This document shows positions 22,201-32,820 of a DNA stretch of 64,000 nucleotides, piece by piece. The notes below the pieces were generated by a model that did not search any database, had not been told where the DNA came from, and saw only the letters and a program-made list of their open reading frames with translations. The position numbers and the translations under genes are program-made. Within the stretch, counting starts at the first letter, position 1. Every line of letters begins with the position of its first letter. This DNA comes from Verpa conica (Eukaryota; Ascomycota; Pezizomycetes; Pezizales; Morchellaceae): assembly GCA_033030425.1 (NCBI GenBank), contig JAUFSD010000003.1:2294001-2358000 (forward strand), written 5' to 3'.

Positions 22201-23283
22201 AGGTGAGGTGATGGGCTGCTGCACGGGTTGGGGAGGACTAAAGTTTGCCTGATAGCTATTTGCTAGAGGTGGACTAGCTGAAGCTTTCCGTAGGGAAGCT
22301 AGCCTCTCAATCCTCCCGACTGCAGTCGACTGTTGATCTTGCAACTGTTGGTCTAGAGCTTGCTCATATAGTGCTCTTCGAGGTTTATTTGCTACCATTG
22401 GTCCGGAAGCCATCGGGGGAGAAGAAGCCGAGGCTGGAGTTGACCCAGATGGGGTTCTGTTGGATGTTACAGATGTTGCAGCAGTCGACGAGCGAGTTAT
22501 TGTGGTAGGGGTAGAATTCGTAGAGGAGCTAGTGTTCCTATTATTATTGTACTCGTCCGTATCACCCCCAGAAGGGCTATTGGGCTCCTCAAAGTCCTGT
22601 TCTCTCCGTTGTTTTGGAGATGTGAATGCTGCTTCTGGTAAATCATAGCTTCCAACAGTCCTTCCACCCATTGAGGGCCCCTGGTTCGAATCGTCTGCAG
22701 AATCTTTTCCACTAGTGTAGGCATTGGGAACCCGGTAGACCTTCTGTCTTCCGCCAAATAGAACATTGCCCTCCCCTCCTCTAGAACGATTCATGATACC
22801 TCCAGATTCATCCGAAGCCACTGACTCTTCTGATTTTGTAGTTAAGCGATTCTGCTGAATTGTTGTTGCTGACTCGGCGAGAGAAGATGTTTCAGTGATA
22901 TCTCCCAAGGGCGTGAATTGTGGGTTCGTAAAAACGAATCCGTCCAGTCCACCTGCTGCTACTGCCTCATTAGGTAACGCAATATTCTCCCCGTTCGTTT
23001 TTCCGCTAGCCGCCGCCGCCGCCGCTGCTGCCGCTGCTGCTGCCGCCATCTCCATCTGTAGGATACTAAAGCGCTGTGCTAGATTCGGCATCAACAGAGA
23101 AGTCCTAAAGTCGTCTGATGGAGGCAAGGCATTCTCAAGATCAATTTGAGGCTTTGGCGGAGGCTCTGGAGTTCTTCCCCATTTGAAGGGGTTATGGCTT
23201 GTAGTAGTAGTAGGCTGAGGGATTGGAGGAACACCATCTTCATCTTCCTTATTTCCCTTTTTCCCTTTACGAAGACGATGCAT
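19258..23283 (-). CDS. 1341-residue intrinsically disordered, Ser/Pro-rich conserved fungal protein
   Basis: A single exon of 4026 bases starts MHRLRKGKKGNKEDEDG. No folded domain is evident. Three parts look like conserved islands: ALPPSDDFRTSLLMPNLAQR near residues 50-72; ERRVPSPLSDISDQYGQNRK in the middle; and a C-terminal basic region with KLISSTSNIPTVDLP, KRRMTETRSIFSGFGK and GKLRKSTSDGGALSARARKE. I recall these islands from uncharacterised ascomycete proteins of similar size. Between them lie long low-complexity stretches: a 14-alanine run near residue 80, repeated SPxSP units (encoded at 21568-21617), NHGQM repeats (20080-20125), an Arg/Glu block (ERERERGRAG) and His/Pro runs. The many Ser-Pro and Thr-Pro sites suggest control by proline-directed kinases. 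Function is unknown; a scaffold or regulator of polarity or cytoskeleton would fit but is a guess. Confidence 0.85.
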   Translation of the reverse strand: MHRLRKGKKGNKEDEDGVPPIPQPTTTTSHNPFKWGRTPEPPPKPQIDLENALPPSDDFRTSLLMPNLAQRFSILQMEMAAAAAAAAAAAAASGKTNGENIALPNEAVAAGGLDGFVFTNPQFTPLGDITETSSLAESATTIQQNRLTTKSEESVASDESGGIMNRSRGGEGNVLFGGRQKVYRVPNAYTSGKDSADDSNQGPSMGGRTVGSYDLPEAAFTSPKQRREQDFEEPNSPSGGDTDEYNNNRNTSSSTNSTPTTITRSSTAATSVTSNRTPSGSTPASASSPPMASGPMVANKPRRALYEQALDQQLQDQQSTAVGRIERLASLRKASASPPLANSYQANFSPPQPVQQPITSPTSPTSPTSPQQPQWSININKSPDSPMSTTEEDEDEDNEEKLEKLEHKASGPGLSPHMAQFNFGLEPRSQSPISPPVSASAIQFPTQGPFSPGNLPRDQQQRNQSSEKINLQLERRVPSPLSDISDQYGQNRKTFLSMRSSMSGSSYGEPEGSVIDRMGGQSKPFSRNSLDHIAPLHPRKQSRPSSRDSASDPLEPVSPVSPVSPGSPGSPISPIFSNSRGSDDLIRGVQPLRNPAISPTSPQFSSDTQAPSDDDSPTLPPGQGLSMLVRQHLRTDSGHSSVYAGSTYTRMSRTSHYGAGASKSPKAPEVSRPSISSASRSSGGNLWEFDDWDGGYYAEDDNNNGPPSPSTISGAAPAPSIPMKAPTRVRSEERRDDEELARERERERGRAGSRMSERDRALSRASDRERSIPPGEDDHDKDWEQQLAFRRQIIQQNLRNHEKVNSQHEMNFPSENFRDQQPKSGGSGGGFGVLRSKGSNGILSKNDPSVKPLRSGRDSPGPGMRKDGGRSRMNSSEADRRAEEERRLRETVRGPKNIPPGNYPMQQHPPHSHHHIPPPHSRNHPNHLNTNQSNELRPQQKSPIGLPHPLHSPMHTPRPKQRPSREQMGAGGQNGGQNTPRGQPMGWRDERDNYGTPRSAPSTQPGSPVSGGHGPRKQPSMPRMNGPEMHRPGQGQLRDQDPRQGRHGGPPPAAQMNHGQMNHGQVNHGPMNNGLNKKQSFDRDAPPPGSDFRRPRGVSNASSGPTMRQRRGTFDGTPLPPLNTTALVPPTPQHLQSASTPGSAATMEKSPAFSQMQRTPTNSSAATTPASAAPPAKVPPAALMQTITNSNAGFVPAKKRIVDKSKIGDPKLISSTSNIPTVDLPSQSSALSVKDKDGRKRRMTETRSIFSGFGKNKSTEEVPAIPTGSPMMPRHHTDDEVERSSFTDDPPPKKKVGGKLRKSTSDGGALSARARKEAMARSPTVPKISKAMGGGPPAGMI

Positions 23284-26200
23284 TATAGCTGTAGATGTTG
23301 TAGTAAACTATTTCTTTTTTTAAAAAAAAAAAAATGGTGGAAACGCGAACAAAAAGGGTCTCTTGTTGCTGCTTAACGAAAGTGTTGAAATGAATATAGC
23401 TAGGTAACGGGAAAGAGTGTGAGTACCAGTAACGGAATGGTGGACAAATGGACAAAGTACCTCTATCTACCACACTTATGGCTCTATGTTGTGATAGATG
23501 GCTAGACCTTCCGTTTATTGAGCGAGTTAGCGAAACTGTGCCTATTGAGAGATATTTTTCCCCTTGTCGCTGCAAAGGCTTTAAAGAGAAACCCTTACCT
23601 CGATATCTGAGATATGTATTATTCCGAGTTCTCCTGAAAATTAAAGAGCCGCAGGTTTTGAATTTTCGGTGAATATGCTGAATGGAGGAGACTCGGTTGA
23701 ATTACTCGCGAGAGGAAAAAGCACACTATAGACTATCTAAGACCTCCTTGAATCAGCATACGCAAGAAGAATCCAACAGGAACCCCAGGAGAGCTATACA
23801 TCTGAAACGCGCGGGAGAGAGGGAAAAAACGATGGGGAGTAGAGAGGTGTACCTTGACAACGCCGTTTTGGTGCCTGACCTCGATAACTTACGGGATGCA
23901 CAAGACGAGAAGCGAAAGCTCAGGAAAGCAAGTAGAGCAATGTAGACACCCGATCTGGCCGACAGGGGCAATTACGAGATTACACACAATGAAAGATAGC
24001 GGGAATGTAGAAATGCCCCGCTACTAGGCGAGACCAAACAAACAGCGGGAAAACGAGTGTGGAGAGCAACAAATGCTAAAGAGAATGAAAGAATGGATGA
24101 AGAAACGAGAGAGAGAAAGGAATGGATGAGGTAAATGAGTGGATGAGAGAGAAGGTTATCGCGTGCAAGCAATCAATGGAAGCTTCGGCAAACAGAGCAG
24201 CGAATTGTCAGGCAGCAGGCAGGCGTGAACCAGGACCAGGACCAGGACCAGGACTGGGTATTATGTGGTATAACAGTCGAGGTCGACTTCCGTCCGTCGT
24301 CTTGATAACGCCAACAACCTACTTCTTAGCGCGACGGCGGGGGGAGGGGAAAGGACCGATCAGTGGGGAAGATGCAAAACAAAGGGATAGAGAGAAGCGA
24401 AGGGGAAATAGGGAAATAGGGAAGAAAAAGGGTGTTCCAAACCCCAACGGTAGAAGCTATGATCAGTCGGGCAACTGACTCCAGGATGGAGATGTAGAGT
24501 AGAGTAGATGGTCTACCTAACTAATGACATCGACAAATTAGATGCTCCAGAACCGAAGGAAAAGAAAAGAAAAAAGAAAAAGAAAGGAAAGAAAAAGGCA
24601 ATGCCTACTCCCCAGTGCAAGAACCAAAAAAGTCCCGTGAGATTGGGAGATTGAAAGATTTGCCGCAAGGGCTGGAGGGGCACTCCCAGCCCGCCAATGG
24701 GTATAAACCTCCAACCTAGGATCTAATCCCAGGGAATAATCTGGTCAAGTTTCATTCCTCCCGGCCCGTTCCACTCAACTGCCACAGTGCCCGTGAGTGA
24801 GCATTCGGCCCCATCTCCCCCAGACGCCTCCGCGCTTGACGTCTTCGAGGGCGTTCTCACGATACGCAAGGTGCCAAGTCGCTGACGACACTCATAGACT
24901 CACAAATAGGCAAACAATCGCCCTGAAGCTGGGGAGATGAACATTAAGCAACGTAAAACCACCAATTGAACCGCAGCGGTTGCAGCTGGTGGCAACATGG
25001 GGGATCGTCCGCCCAAAGAGAAGTCATGATATTGTCTAGGACAGGGTTCAACGACAACGTCCAACCCTGTGTACAAGTCTCGACCAGCTGGACCAAAAAT
25101 ACAACATCTTGTCCCCTCTCCTCTTACAAGAGTTTTCTTTTACCGGGTTACTGTCGCCGTTTGGTAAGGCCTACATGTACCTACTCAGAGATAGTTTCCA
25201 ATCCAATTCAATAAAAAGAACTATACTAGTGATACGAGGTTCGACGAAATTCTAGTACACATGCATTTGTCACACCCCCCCGACCAACCCATGAACCCAA
25301 CGCAAGGGAAGCGAATAACGCAGATTAAAAAGGAAAGGGGGAACTTTCGAGAAGTTAAATAATTAATTCAGTTTCCTGTCAGAGAACGTCCCTCATCTAA
25401 ACCTATCTTTATCGCAAAGCGGTTGAAACCATCGTGATACTTGATGGTTCCCCACAGGCTTGGTGCCTGAGCGCAGATTGTCGACATCTCTGAAAAGATT
25501 CGATGTCATCCCGCGCCGCACAATCATTTGAAACGAGTAACATAACAAACCTAACCAATTACCAAAACTTCGCCGCCCGGATACAGGTTAGACCAGAGCT
25601 GAAGAATTCACGAAGAAAAACCTATCGCCGAGTGCTCACGGCACCAAGGATCGGCGGAACAAAAAATTTATCAAGCGAACCCCTTCAATTTCCCCTTTGA
25701 GATGAGATGACATGGAAGTTTATGCAAGGTACGATGATGCTTGGCAGTGTTTCCTGCAAGGGGTGCCAAGCTAGCTATGGTCCGGTTCAGCACGCCTAAG
25801 TCGCGGGCTCTCCATGGAGGAAGTCAAGCTCAAGGCGAAACGTCAATAGCCACTGTCAACCAGGATTCTTCATTATAGTAGTATATTATCTTGCATCTCC
25901 GGTACCCACATATCGGGACTGCAGCTTCTCCTCGAAGGGCTGTATTGTATACCCCTTTTCAAAAAAATAGACCTTATTCAGACCTGCCCCGGAAAACGGT
26001 TGTTTCGCTTCAACTCGCTTCAACTCGCTTCTTACTGCTTGTCTTTCCTTCCCCCCCACCCACTAAGACGAAATTGCATTATCCAGATGGGTCACGCTGT
26101 GTTCACATATCTATTGAACAACATTCCCGTAAAAAACTTCTCGTTTCCATAATCACACAAAAAATAATCGGACAATTTCCCGTGTTTGCGATAGTCTGCC

Positions 26201-29122
26201 GAATTCTTCGGGGATTCCGAGGTAGCGGGCAATGCCCGCGACCTGATTAAGTACCTACAAGCCCATTTCGACCCGACCTAGCCCTAACATTAATCCTTCC
26301 TCTCCTTTACTGAACACAGGAGGGTTCAAGACTTTACGCGGCACTGCCCGGGCTGTAAGCACGTTTCTCGTCTAGCATGGGCTATCGTAGCCCTAAGGAA
26401 TTCTGTAAGGGTAATGACTGGGCTCAATATCGGATGAAACAGCAAGCTTGTGATACTACCGTAATCAATCTCCACTACAGTGGGAGAATTAAAGAAAATT
26501 TTTTCCCTACATACTGTGCAATACTCCCCAAATCTTATGTAGTGCCGTAAGCTGATTTATGAAAGAAAGAAAAAAAAAAAGTCAATAAATAAAACCCATA
26601 GCGGGAAGCAGATCTACAATATTTATATAAATTTGTTGCGGTTTAACTGCCGTCTAACCGTTCGCTCGCATCGACTGGTATCGGCCGCGGTTGTACACAA
26701 CCCTCCCCCCCGATAACAAACGGTTGTACCGATATGGGAAACTCGTCTATATGAAACGTTCCTTATGAATTTGACCCATGTTTTAAATTGCCAAGCCTCT
26801 GGGGGAAAAACAGATCCTTTTTCTCCCGTAGAGATCGCTCGTTAGCTAGTTTTTTTTGGTGATCAATATATATACACGAACCATTGGGCGCTCTTATGAC
26901 TAAATACACGCGCATCTGCACGGATCGCGAATTAAAAAACGACTTTTGACAATTGATTGATCTTGTATAAGTACGACGAATCATCATATCAAAAGCATTA
27001 TAATTTAAATTGTATTTTTAAAATTATAAATCTTTTGAGAGTTATTGATGTATTTTATTTATTTTTTCCCCCCTACTTCAAGTAGCTAGATTGGGGCAAG
27101 TAACAAGGAGCTGGCTGACCTGACAGGTGGCTATACATGTAATCAGCTGATACAAACAGACTCCCGAGGAAATAAATTCCTTCAACCCCCGACGGAATGT
27201 AAAGAGAAAGCTCCGGCTCAGAATGCCTCCTACCTCGGAAGACAAGAATTGGCACAAAAACAGTGTGCACTTTTTACCTTCCAAGGTGGTTTGTAGATTA
27301 TCCCACCGTGTTTTATAGATTCATCTCAACAAATTATGTATCCTACACATCTTATAACAAGATCGATCGTGTGTCTTACTCAGAGTCCTGCAGGTGCGTG
27401 TGTAAATATAGACTATGATCACCATAAGCTTCGAGATTACACCATTATATGATCCATCCAGAGCTTTGCGTACACAGCAACTGTTCTAAACCCTTTGAAA
27501 CATTTAGGCTTCCGTGTCTTTTAGTGCGCGCCACGACATCTAGGTCGTTGATTGGCGTGGTGATTACGCAATTGCCTAGTTTAGTGGTAGCTTGATTTGG
27601 GGGGCCCTTCGCGCGGGTTAGCGACTAAGATTACTCTTCTAGGTAACCGACTATGTATAAACTGGCGAATTGTGGCCTCACCGGCCCCCCTATACGTATA
27701 CTAATTTGGATGTTGTGTTTATTCATTATCTGTAAGCTTCTGAACCACTGGTGGGAAATATTTAATTTTCCTAAGTATTGGTAAATTAGCCGTTTTAAAA
27801 GTTCCTAGGTAATCGTGACTATAGCTGTTCTAAGTACCCTTAATCTAGTCGAATCGGATCGTGATGCCCCAGTGCCTTTGAAATGACTGGTTTGTGTAAC
27901 AAAGTACAGTTAGAGCTAGATATTAACTTACGGCGGTTTTTTATTAAATGGGATTTCGTGGGAATTGGGCTCCTTCTTCAGTGATCCTATGATAGATTAA
28001 TCATAAAATATCACTCGAACGCGATCATCTTGAATGCCTTTTCACATTGAAACTCAGCCCCAAAAAGATGCGTGGGTGACTGGGAATTTAGAAGAAGTAA
28101 TTTATAAAAAAACGTTTGAGCATGGGAAATCTTAAATTTTTGTGGTATCAGCAGTTAGATAATGTGGGGAATACACTAAACGCGGATCCCGAGCCTCGTA
28201 CAGAACACAAGCAACTGTCAAATGTGACGTAATACACTACCAGAAACGGTGCGGGGATTTATATTACCGGGGTAAATTAGATGTACTACTTAATTCTCTA
28301 GAGAACGTGTAAGTAGCTTCAATTATTTCTGTATTGGTTAAAGATATATATAGCTCATGGTCACGCATGGGAATCGATGCTCTTTTTCATCCCTATAATT
28401 TTATTGCTAAGGAAATACAAGAAGGTAAGATTAGAATACAGTGTTTTATTTAGTGTGACTACTGTAGGTAAAACAAACCCGGAGATCTCTCGTTACAAAG
28501 TTATCGTTTACGTTGTTGGGTTCATGAATCCGTAATTCTGGGCCTTTTGCTATTCGCGCAATTCGAAAATTAACACAGTAATACTAGTGTTCTCTGCATG
28601 ATTTGATGGTAACTCTGGGATACGCTATTGGTAGTATCTGCGCTGGTGCGTACTATCACAGGTAGATAATTACATAACTACCCGTGAAGATCACGCCGGC
28701 CACATGATTTTGTTATTTGCCTCTGCTAATGCTTATGGCTGTCGTGTAATACTTTTCTGAGAGACCGAAGCCCAAATTATATTCATCGTACTATAAATAT
28801 ATAAAGATTCGATTCTATGGTAGGAGTTATCTTGTGAGATTAGAAGTATTTCTATTATATTGCGGACCACCTAGCCATACATGTCGAGTGATAAGCTGTG
28901 ACGTAGAATGTCCTGGCCGAACATGGTGGCTCAGTAATACTATTGGTAGTATATATGTATACATATGTAACTATCCTCATACCAGAACTTTGTGACTGCT
29001 CAGGGCTACGGCCGATCGTATTTTAATCCCACATTCACCCACTACATTTTTTCTTTTTATGTGAACCACTAAAAATTACAAAATTCACAACACACCTCCT
29101 ATTTCTAACCACACTAGTATAA
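23284..29122. other. 5.8-kb region without a recognised gene
   Basis: The first 1-1.5 kb are upstream of the 1341-residue gene and are relatively purine- and GC-rich, so they probably contain its promoter and leader. From about 25 to 29 kb the sequence becomes AT-rich with many stops. Frames near 23682, 24122, 24966, 25503 and 25891 lack motifs and look fortuitous. I see no transposase or tRNA. Confidence 0.45.
24229..24252. repeat. Four tandem copies of ACCAGG
   Basis: A perfect 6-bp minisatellite of four units in the region upstream of the 1341-residue gene. Confidence 0.9.
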
Positions 29123-30019
29123 ATGCCTAACATCAGCCTTGAAGGTATTCCCCCAGAGGTTCTCGTGGAAATAATGCAATGCCTCCCTGACTACAATGAT
29201 CTCCATGCAATTCTTATCTCTTCAGCTATCTGTTACGGCGTTTTCAAAGTCTATAAAACCTCGATCTTGACGCAAATTGCTCTAAACATCCTCGGACCAG
29301 AAAACTGGAGTGACGCCACAGCAGTCTTAGTATATCAACGAGATGATAGTAGCAGCATCTCGGAGTTTGCTGCTGTCAAAAAAGATCTTGAGTCAAAATT
29401 TGTGCTTACAAACAGAGACATTACCCAGCTCCTTATTAACCAGGATTTTTTTGAAAGTTGTGCTACCGACTTTACGAGCTTCTTATCGGAACCAACTATC
29501 TGCCCTAACTGTGGGGACAATCATCATGAAATAACTCAGGGCACCACCAAACATTCTTTCGTCGCCGGGGACACACTCTCAATGGGAATTTTCTACAGAA
29601 TGTGGTTGCTAAGTCTTCAATTCGGCTACGATTCCATCATTGCTTTCTCCAATCGCGCAGTTCACTCGAAACAGGATGCAGCAAATCTCCAGTTTGTGTC
29701 CCAGATCATGTACCGCAATGAATCTTACTTCGATGTGGTTAGGACACCAACGTGGAGCTGTAGGATGTTTGATGGAATCTTCTCCTGTAATATCTTTAGC
29801 CTACTGGAGATTACGAGGAGCTCTATAATGAACAGTGATGTTCTTAATCCACTACTGATGATGAAGATGATGAGTCATTTTGTTGCTGCTACCATCGGGC
29901 CTAGGGATGGACCTGTACCGGGCGGGTTTCGGACTAAGCTGAGGTTGTTTTTGCTTGACTATTCGAAGATGAGTATGGAGGCTTTGATGGTGAAGTACAA
30001 GCTTGGGGACTGCGAATAA
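29123..30019 (+). CDS. F-box-like protein
   Basis: An intronless 298-residue frame. The N-terminus reads LEGIPPEVLVEIMQCLPDYN at residues 5-24, followed by DLHAILISSAICYGVFKVYK, which matches the F-box pattern of LP.E.L..I...L followed by a helix with alternating hydrophobics. F-box proteins recruit targets to SCF ubiquitin ligases by binding Skp1. The remainder has no WD40 or leucine-rich repeats and resembles fungal F-box-only proteins. A CPNCGDNHHE segment at about residues 132-141 could bind a metal ion but has just two Cys and two His. The start ATG is preceded by AT-rich leader ending TATAA. The target is unknown. Confidence 0.75.
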   Translation: MPNISLEGIPPEVLVEIMQCLPDYNDLHAILISSAICYGVFKVYKTSILTQIALNILGPENWSDATAVLVYQRDDSSSISEFAAVKKDLESKFVLTNRDITQLLINQDFFESCATDFTSFLSEPTICPNCGDNHHEITQGTTKHSFVAGDTLSMGIFYRMWLLSLQFGYDSIIAFSNRAVHSKQDAANLQFVSQIMYRNESYFDVVRTPTWSCRMFDGIFSCNIFSLLEITRSSIMNSDVLNPLLMMKMMSHFVAATIGPRDGPVPGGFRTKLRLFLLDYSKMSMEALMVKYKLGDCE

Positions 30020-30509
30020 GGGGGACTAGTGACAGTGTAAGTAGCAGTGTGATGGGATTAGTTTAACGTCTCAAAATAACAAACTCTTTGCAATAGTAGT
30101 TTCAACACATGGAGGATGTTTGAACCTGGGGTCGAAACTCTAGTTTGACATAATCTATATTGAATTTCGCAACCAGCGCCTCATAAACTATTATAGTGAG
30201 AGCGAGAAAATAAAAGAGCAAGAGGATGAGCCTACTATAATAGTTGGGAGGAATAGTACTTGAATTTTACTATATGAGAAATATACGGAACATCTCTATT
30301 GCGTATCAGTTGATTTTGCCCGCCCGGGTGCCTGGATTCCGAGACATCTTAACACGCCAAGCCTAATAATCTTGGCAGCTCCTAACCAAAAAAATTTCCC
30401 CTATTTCGCGTCTACTTTTACCCACGACAGCAACGGTTTCTTCTCCCTCTGTGTTTCTACCTATTCACACTTGATCTGCAGTTCAGTTGGTAGATTTAAC
30501 GACTTCACG
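30020..30509. promoter_or_regulatory. Promoter and 5' leader region of ERG2
   Basis: It lies between the F-box gene stop and the ERG2 start. Reading frame upstream of the ERG2 ATG stays open to 30372, but the downstream ATG at 30510 begins the conserved membrane segment. No sterol-response element is identified with confidence. Confidence 0.4.
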
Positions 30510-31267
30510 ATGCGTTACGTTTTCCTCGCCCTCCTTCCGCTCCTGTTATACGCGTTTGATTCTATAATCACGCAATTCTACATCTTCGACCCTGTGAAGC
30601 TGCAAGAGATATCGCAGAACGCTATTGAGAAGTATGGTGGCCCTGGGGGTAACACAACGTTACTATTCGAAGATCTCGTGGAGAACTTGAGGTTGGAGTA
30701 TGGTGACAAGTATGTCAATAAATTGAGTAAAGAAGAGTGGTTCTTCAAGTAAGTGCTTTGTTCCTCTCTTATACTTATGGGTTGTATTCTAACATGGAAT
30801 AGCAACGCTGGTGGTGCAATGGGCGCAATGATTATCCTTCACGCTTCTATAACTGAGTACCTGATTATATTTGGTACTCCTCTCGGAACCGAGGGCCACT
30901 CAGGTGTTCATCTTGCCCATGATTACTTCACCATCTTGACTGGCGAACAGCAGTTTGTCAAGCCGGGCGAGATCGAACCTACTGTTTACCCTGCTGGTGC
31001 TCAAAACCACCTTCCCCGTGGCGAAGCTGGGCAGTATATTCTTAAGGGTTGGGCTTTGGAGCTTGCGCAAGGTTAGTAATTCTGGATCATTACTGTACTA
31101 GAGGGAGAAGAAAAAAAGCTAAACTATGAATAGGATGGATCCCATCTATGCTGCCATTCGGGTTCTTAGATACCTTCACCTCCACTCTCGATTTTGCCAA
31201 TATCTGGAAGACCACCTATCTTACTGGGAAGGGAATAATTGGGCAATTGCTTATTGGAAAGATCTAA
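30510..31267 (+). CDS. ERG2: C-8 sterol isomerase (ERG2)
   Basis: Exons 30510-30748, 30803-31071 and 31134-31267 encode 213 residues; introns are 54 and 62 nt and phases match. The N-terminus [20 protein letters not shown] is a single ER membrane anchor. Family hallmarks follow in order: [20 protein letters not shown] across intron 1, [20 protein letters not shown], then [50 protein letters not shown] across intron 2, and the C-terminal [17 protein letters not shown]. This is the ERG2/sigma-1-receptor family. The enzyme moves the sterol double bond from C-8 to C-7 (fecosterol to episterol) in ergosterol synthesis at the ER; it is the known target of morpholine fungicides. Length is normal and all conserved blocks are present, so it should be functional. 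Confidence 0.95.
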
Positions 31268-32241
31268 GGAGTTTTGGATTTTGGAAATTTAGACTATTCC
31301 TGGCTCGGGCGTTTGCGAACCTTAATAGGCAATAATACTATGTTATCTGTATTTTATAGGGGCGCAATTTAATTAAGACTGGCTATGAGAGTAAAGTACG
31401 GCGGTATTTTTCACAATATTTGATTGATAAGACGGCGAAACCTGTGATAAATGAAAATTTTCCCCTCTTCGGCTACGTTACGGCTTCTTGCGCTGTTTTA
31501 CTTTGCCTTCCCTTATATATAAGATGAAAGCTCTCACGGGGTGGAAATACTCACGAGGCGGATATATAGTGACGAGCGCAAGTATGCATGAACCCTTAAA
31601 TAAAAACGTGTTCTTTAAGTTTGTGACCTTTCTGTGTCATGTGTGATCACTCGTAGGAAAATTACTAACTAGAGTTTGTTATCTACATATCCGCATGTTC
31701 ACTTCAGTCTTCCGCGGTTCTAGCTGGTTGCTAGAAGGAGCTTTTGGCGGAAAGACTTATTTTGATTTTGATAGTATAGGAGATGTTGATCTAACGTCCT
31801 ATCTTTGTTTTGGTCATCTTATAAAACTTATAAGCGCATATAGCTTTATGCCTTGTATATTGTAAAACTACTCATGTTTGATTCAGGGCATAACTATATA
31901 TTGGGTAGAATAGGTAGTCTTATAATATAATATGAGTATATGCGCGTATCATTCTATTTACGTATATCATAGGAAAACTGTGGTAAGTTTGCTTTTAGGC
32001 GTATGACCTTAATTAAATATAAAGACCACTATCGAATAGAAAGGCTGGTGAAGGAGCAAAATATTAAAATACTATGGCGAGGATCTTGAAGGAAAAAGGT
32101 ATAAGATGGGTCTGAGTCCTATGCTGGTCTTATATCTTTTCTTATTTTGCCTCAGATCCCATTAGTGACAAGGACCAAGTCGCTAGTTAATCCTCGTTCA
32201 TACAAAGATCACCTAACATTCTCAGAAAAATCTCTATCAAG
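31268..32241. other. Intergenic, AT-rich, no gene seen
   Basis: Sequence between ERG2 and the proline-rich gene with many stops in all frames. The 3' end should contain the promoter of the downstream gene. Confidence 0.5.
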
Positions 32242-32820
32242 ATGCCAGAATTCTTCCTCAGTCCTTCCCTGGTACCAGGGTCCTCCAAGTCTGCTGGTAT
32301 CAAGCCCGACAAGAAACCTGTGTGGGGCTGGAATCCCGACGGAACTGGCGCTCCTGATACTGCCGCGAAGGAATTAGTACTGCCTAATATCTTCTTTACG
32401 AAAGTTCCTGCCCCGCCTTCTCCTCCTGCTCCACCACCTCCACCACCTCCACCAAAGGAAAAGAAACCCGCCGGCTTGCCGGATGTGTTTTTCACGGAAG
32501 TGGCTAAAGAGTCCTCTAAATCTAGTCGACCTTCGGCCCCACCTTCGGCCCCACCTCCGGCCCCACCTCCGGCTCTACCTCCAGCACCACCCGCAGCTTG
32601 CACAATGGTGTCAGCTAGAAGCGAATTGACCAGTATTCATATTTCCTTACTTCCACTTGCTATCAGCACGAGTGGTGGTGAATGGGTCCCTGTCTATGCA
32701 CCTGGGGGAGGTCCTTTTTTGGTAAGTCCATGCCGTAAGAAGAGGTCGAGAGGCTATGGCTGGAATGACATCTTTTGTCTTTGTGGTTAGAAAAGTCATT
32801 TCCTAGAAACTAGAAACTGA
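32242..32820 (+). CDS. Small proline-rich protein of unknown function
   Basis: Two models are possible. Unspliced, the frame gives 182 residues ending at 32790. Spliced, a perfect GTAAGT donor at 32722 and a TTAG acceptor ending at 32790 join 32242-32721 to 32791-32820 and give 169 residues ending KSHFLETRN; I slightly prefer this one because of the donor. The protein opens MPEFFLSPSLVPG and contains two related units, VLPNIFFTKVPAP and GLPDVFFTEVAKE, separated by a polyproline run (PPPPPPPP) and followed by (S/P)APP repeats. There is no signal peptide or known domain. The start lies in a good context (AAGATGC). It may be a lineage-specific gene. The polyproline could bind SH3, WW or profilin-type domains, which is only a general property. 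Confidence 0.5.
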
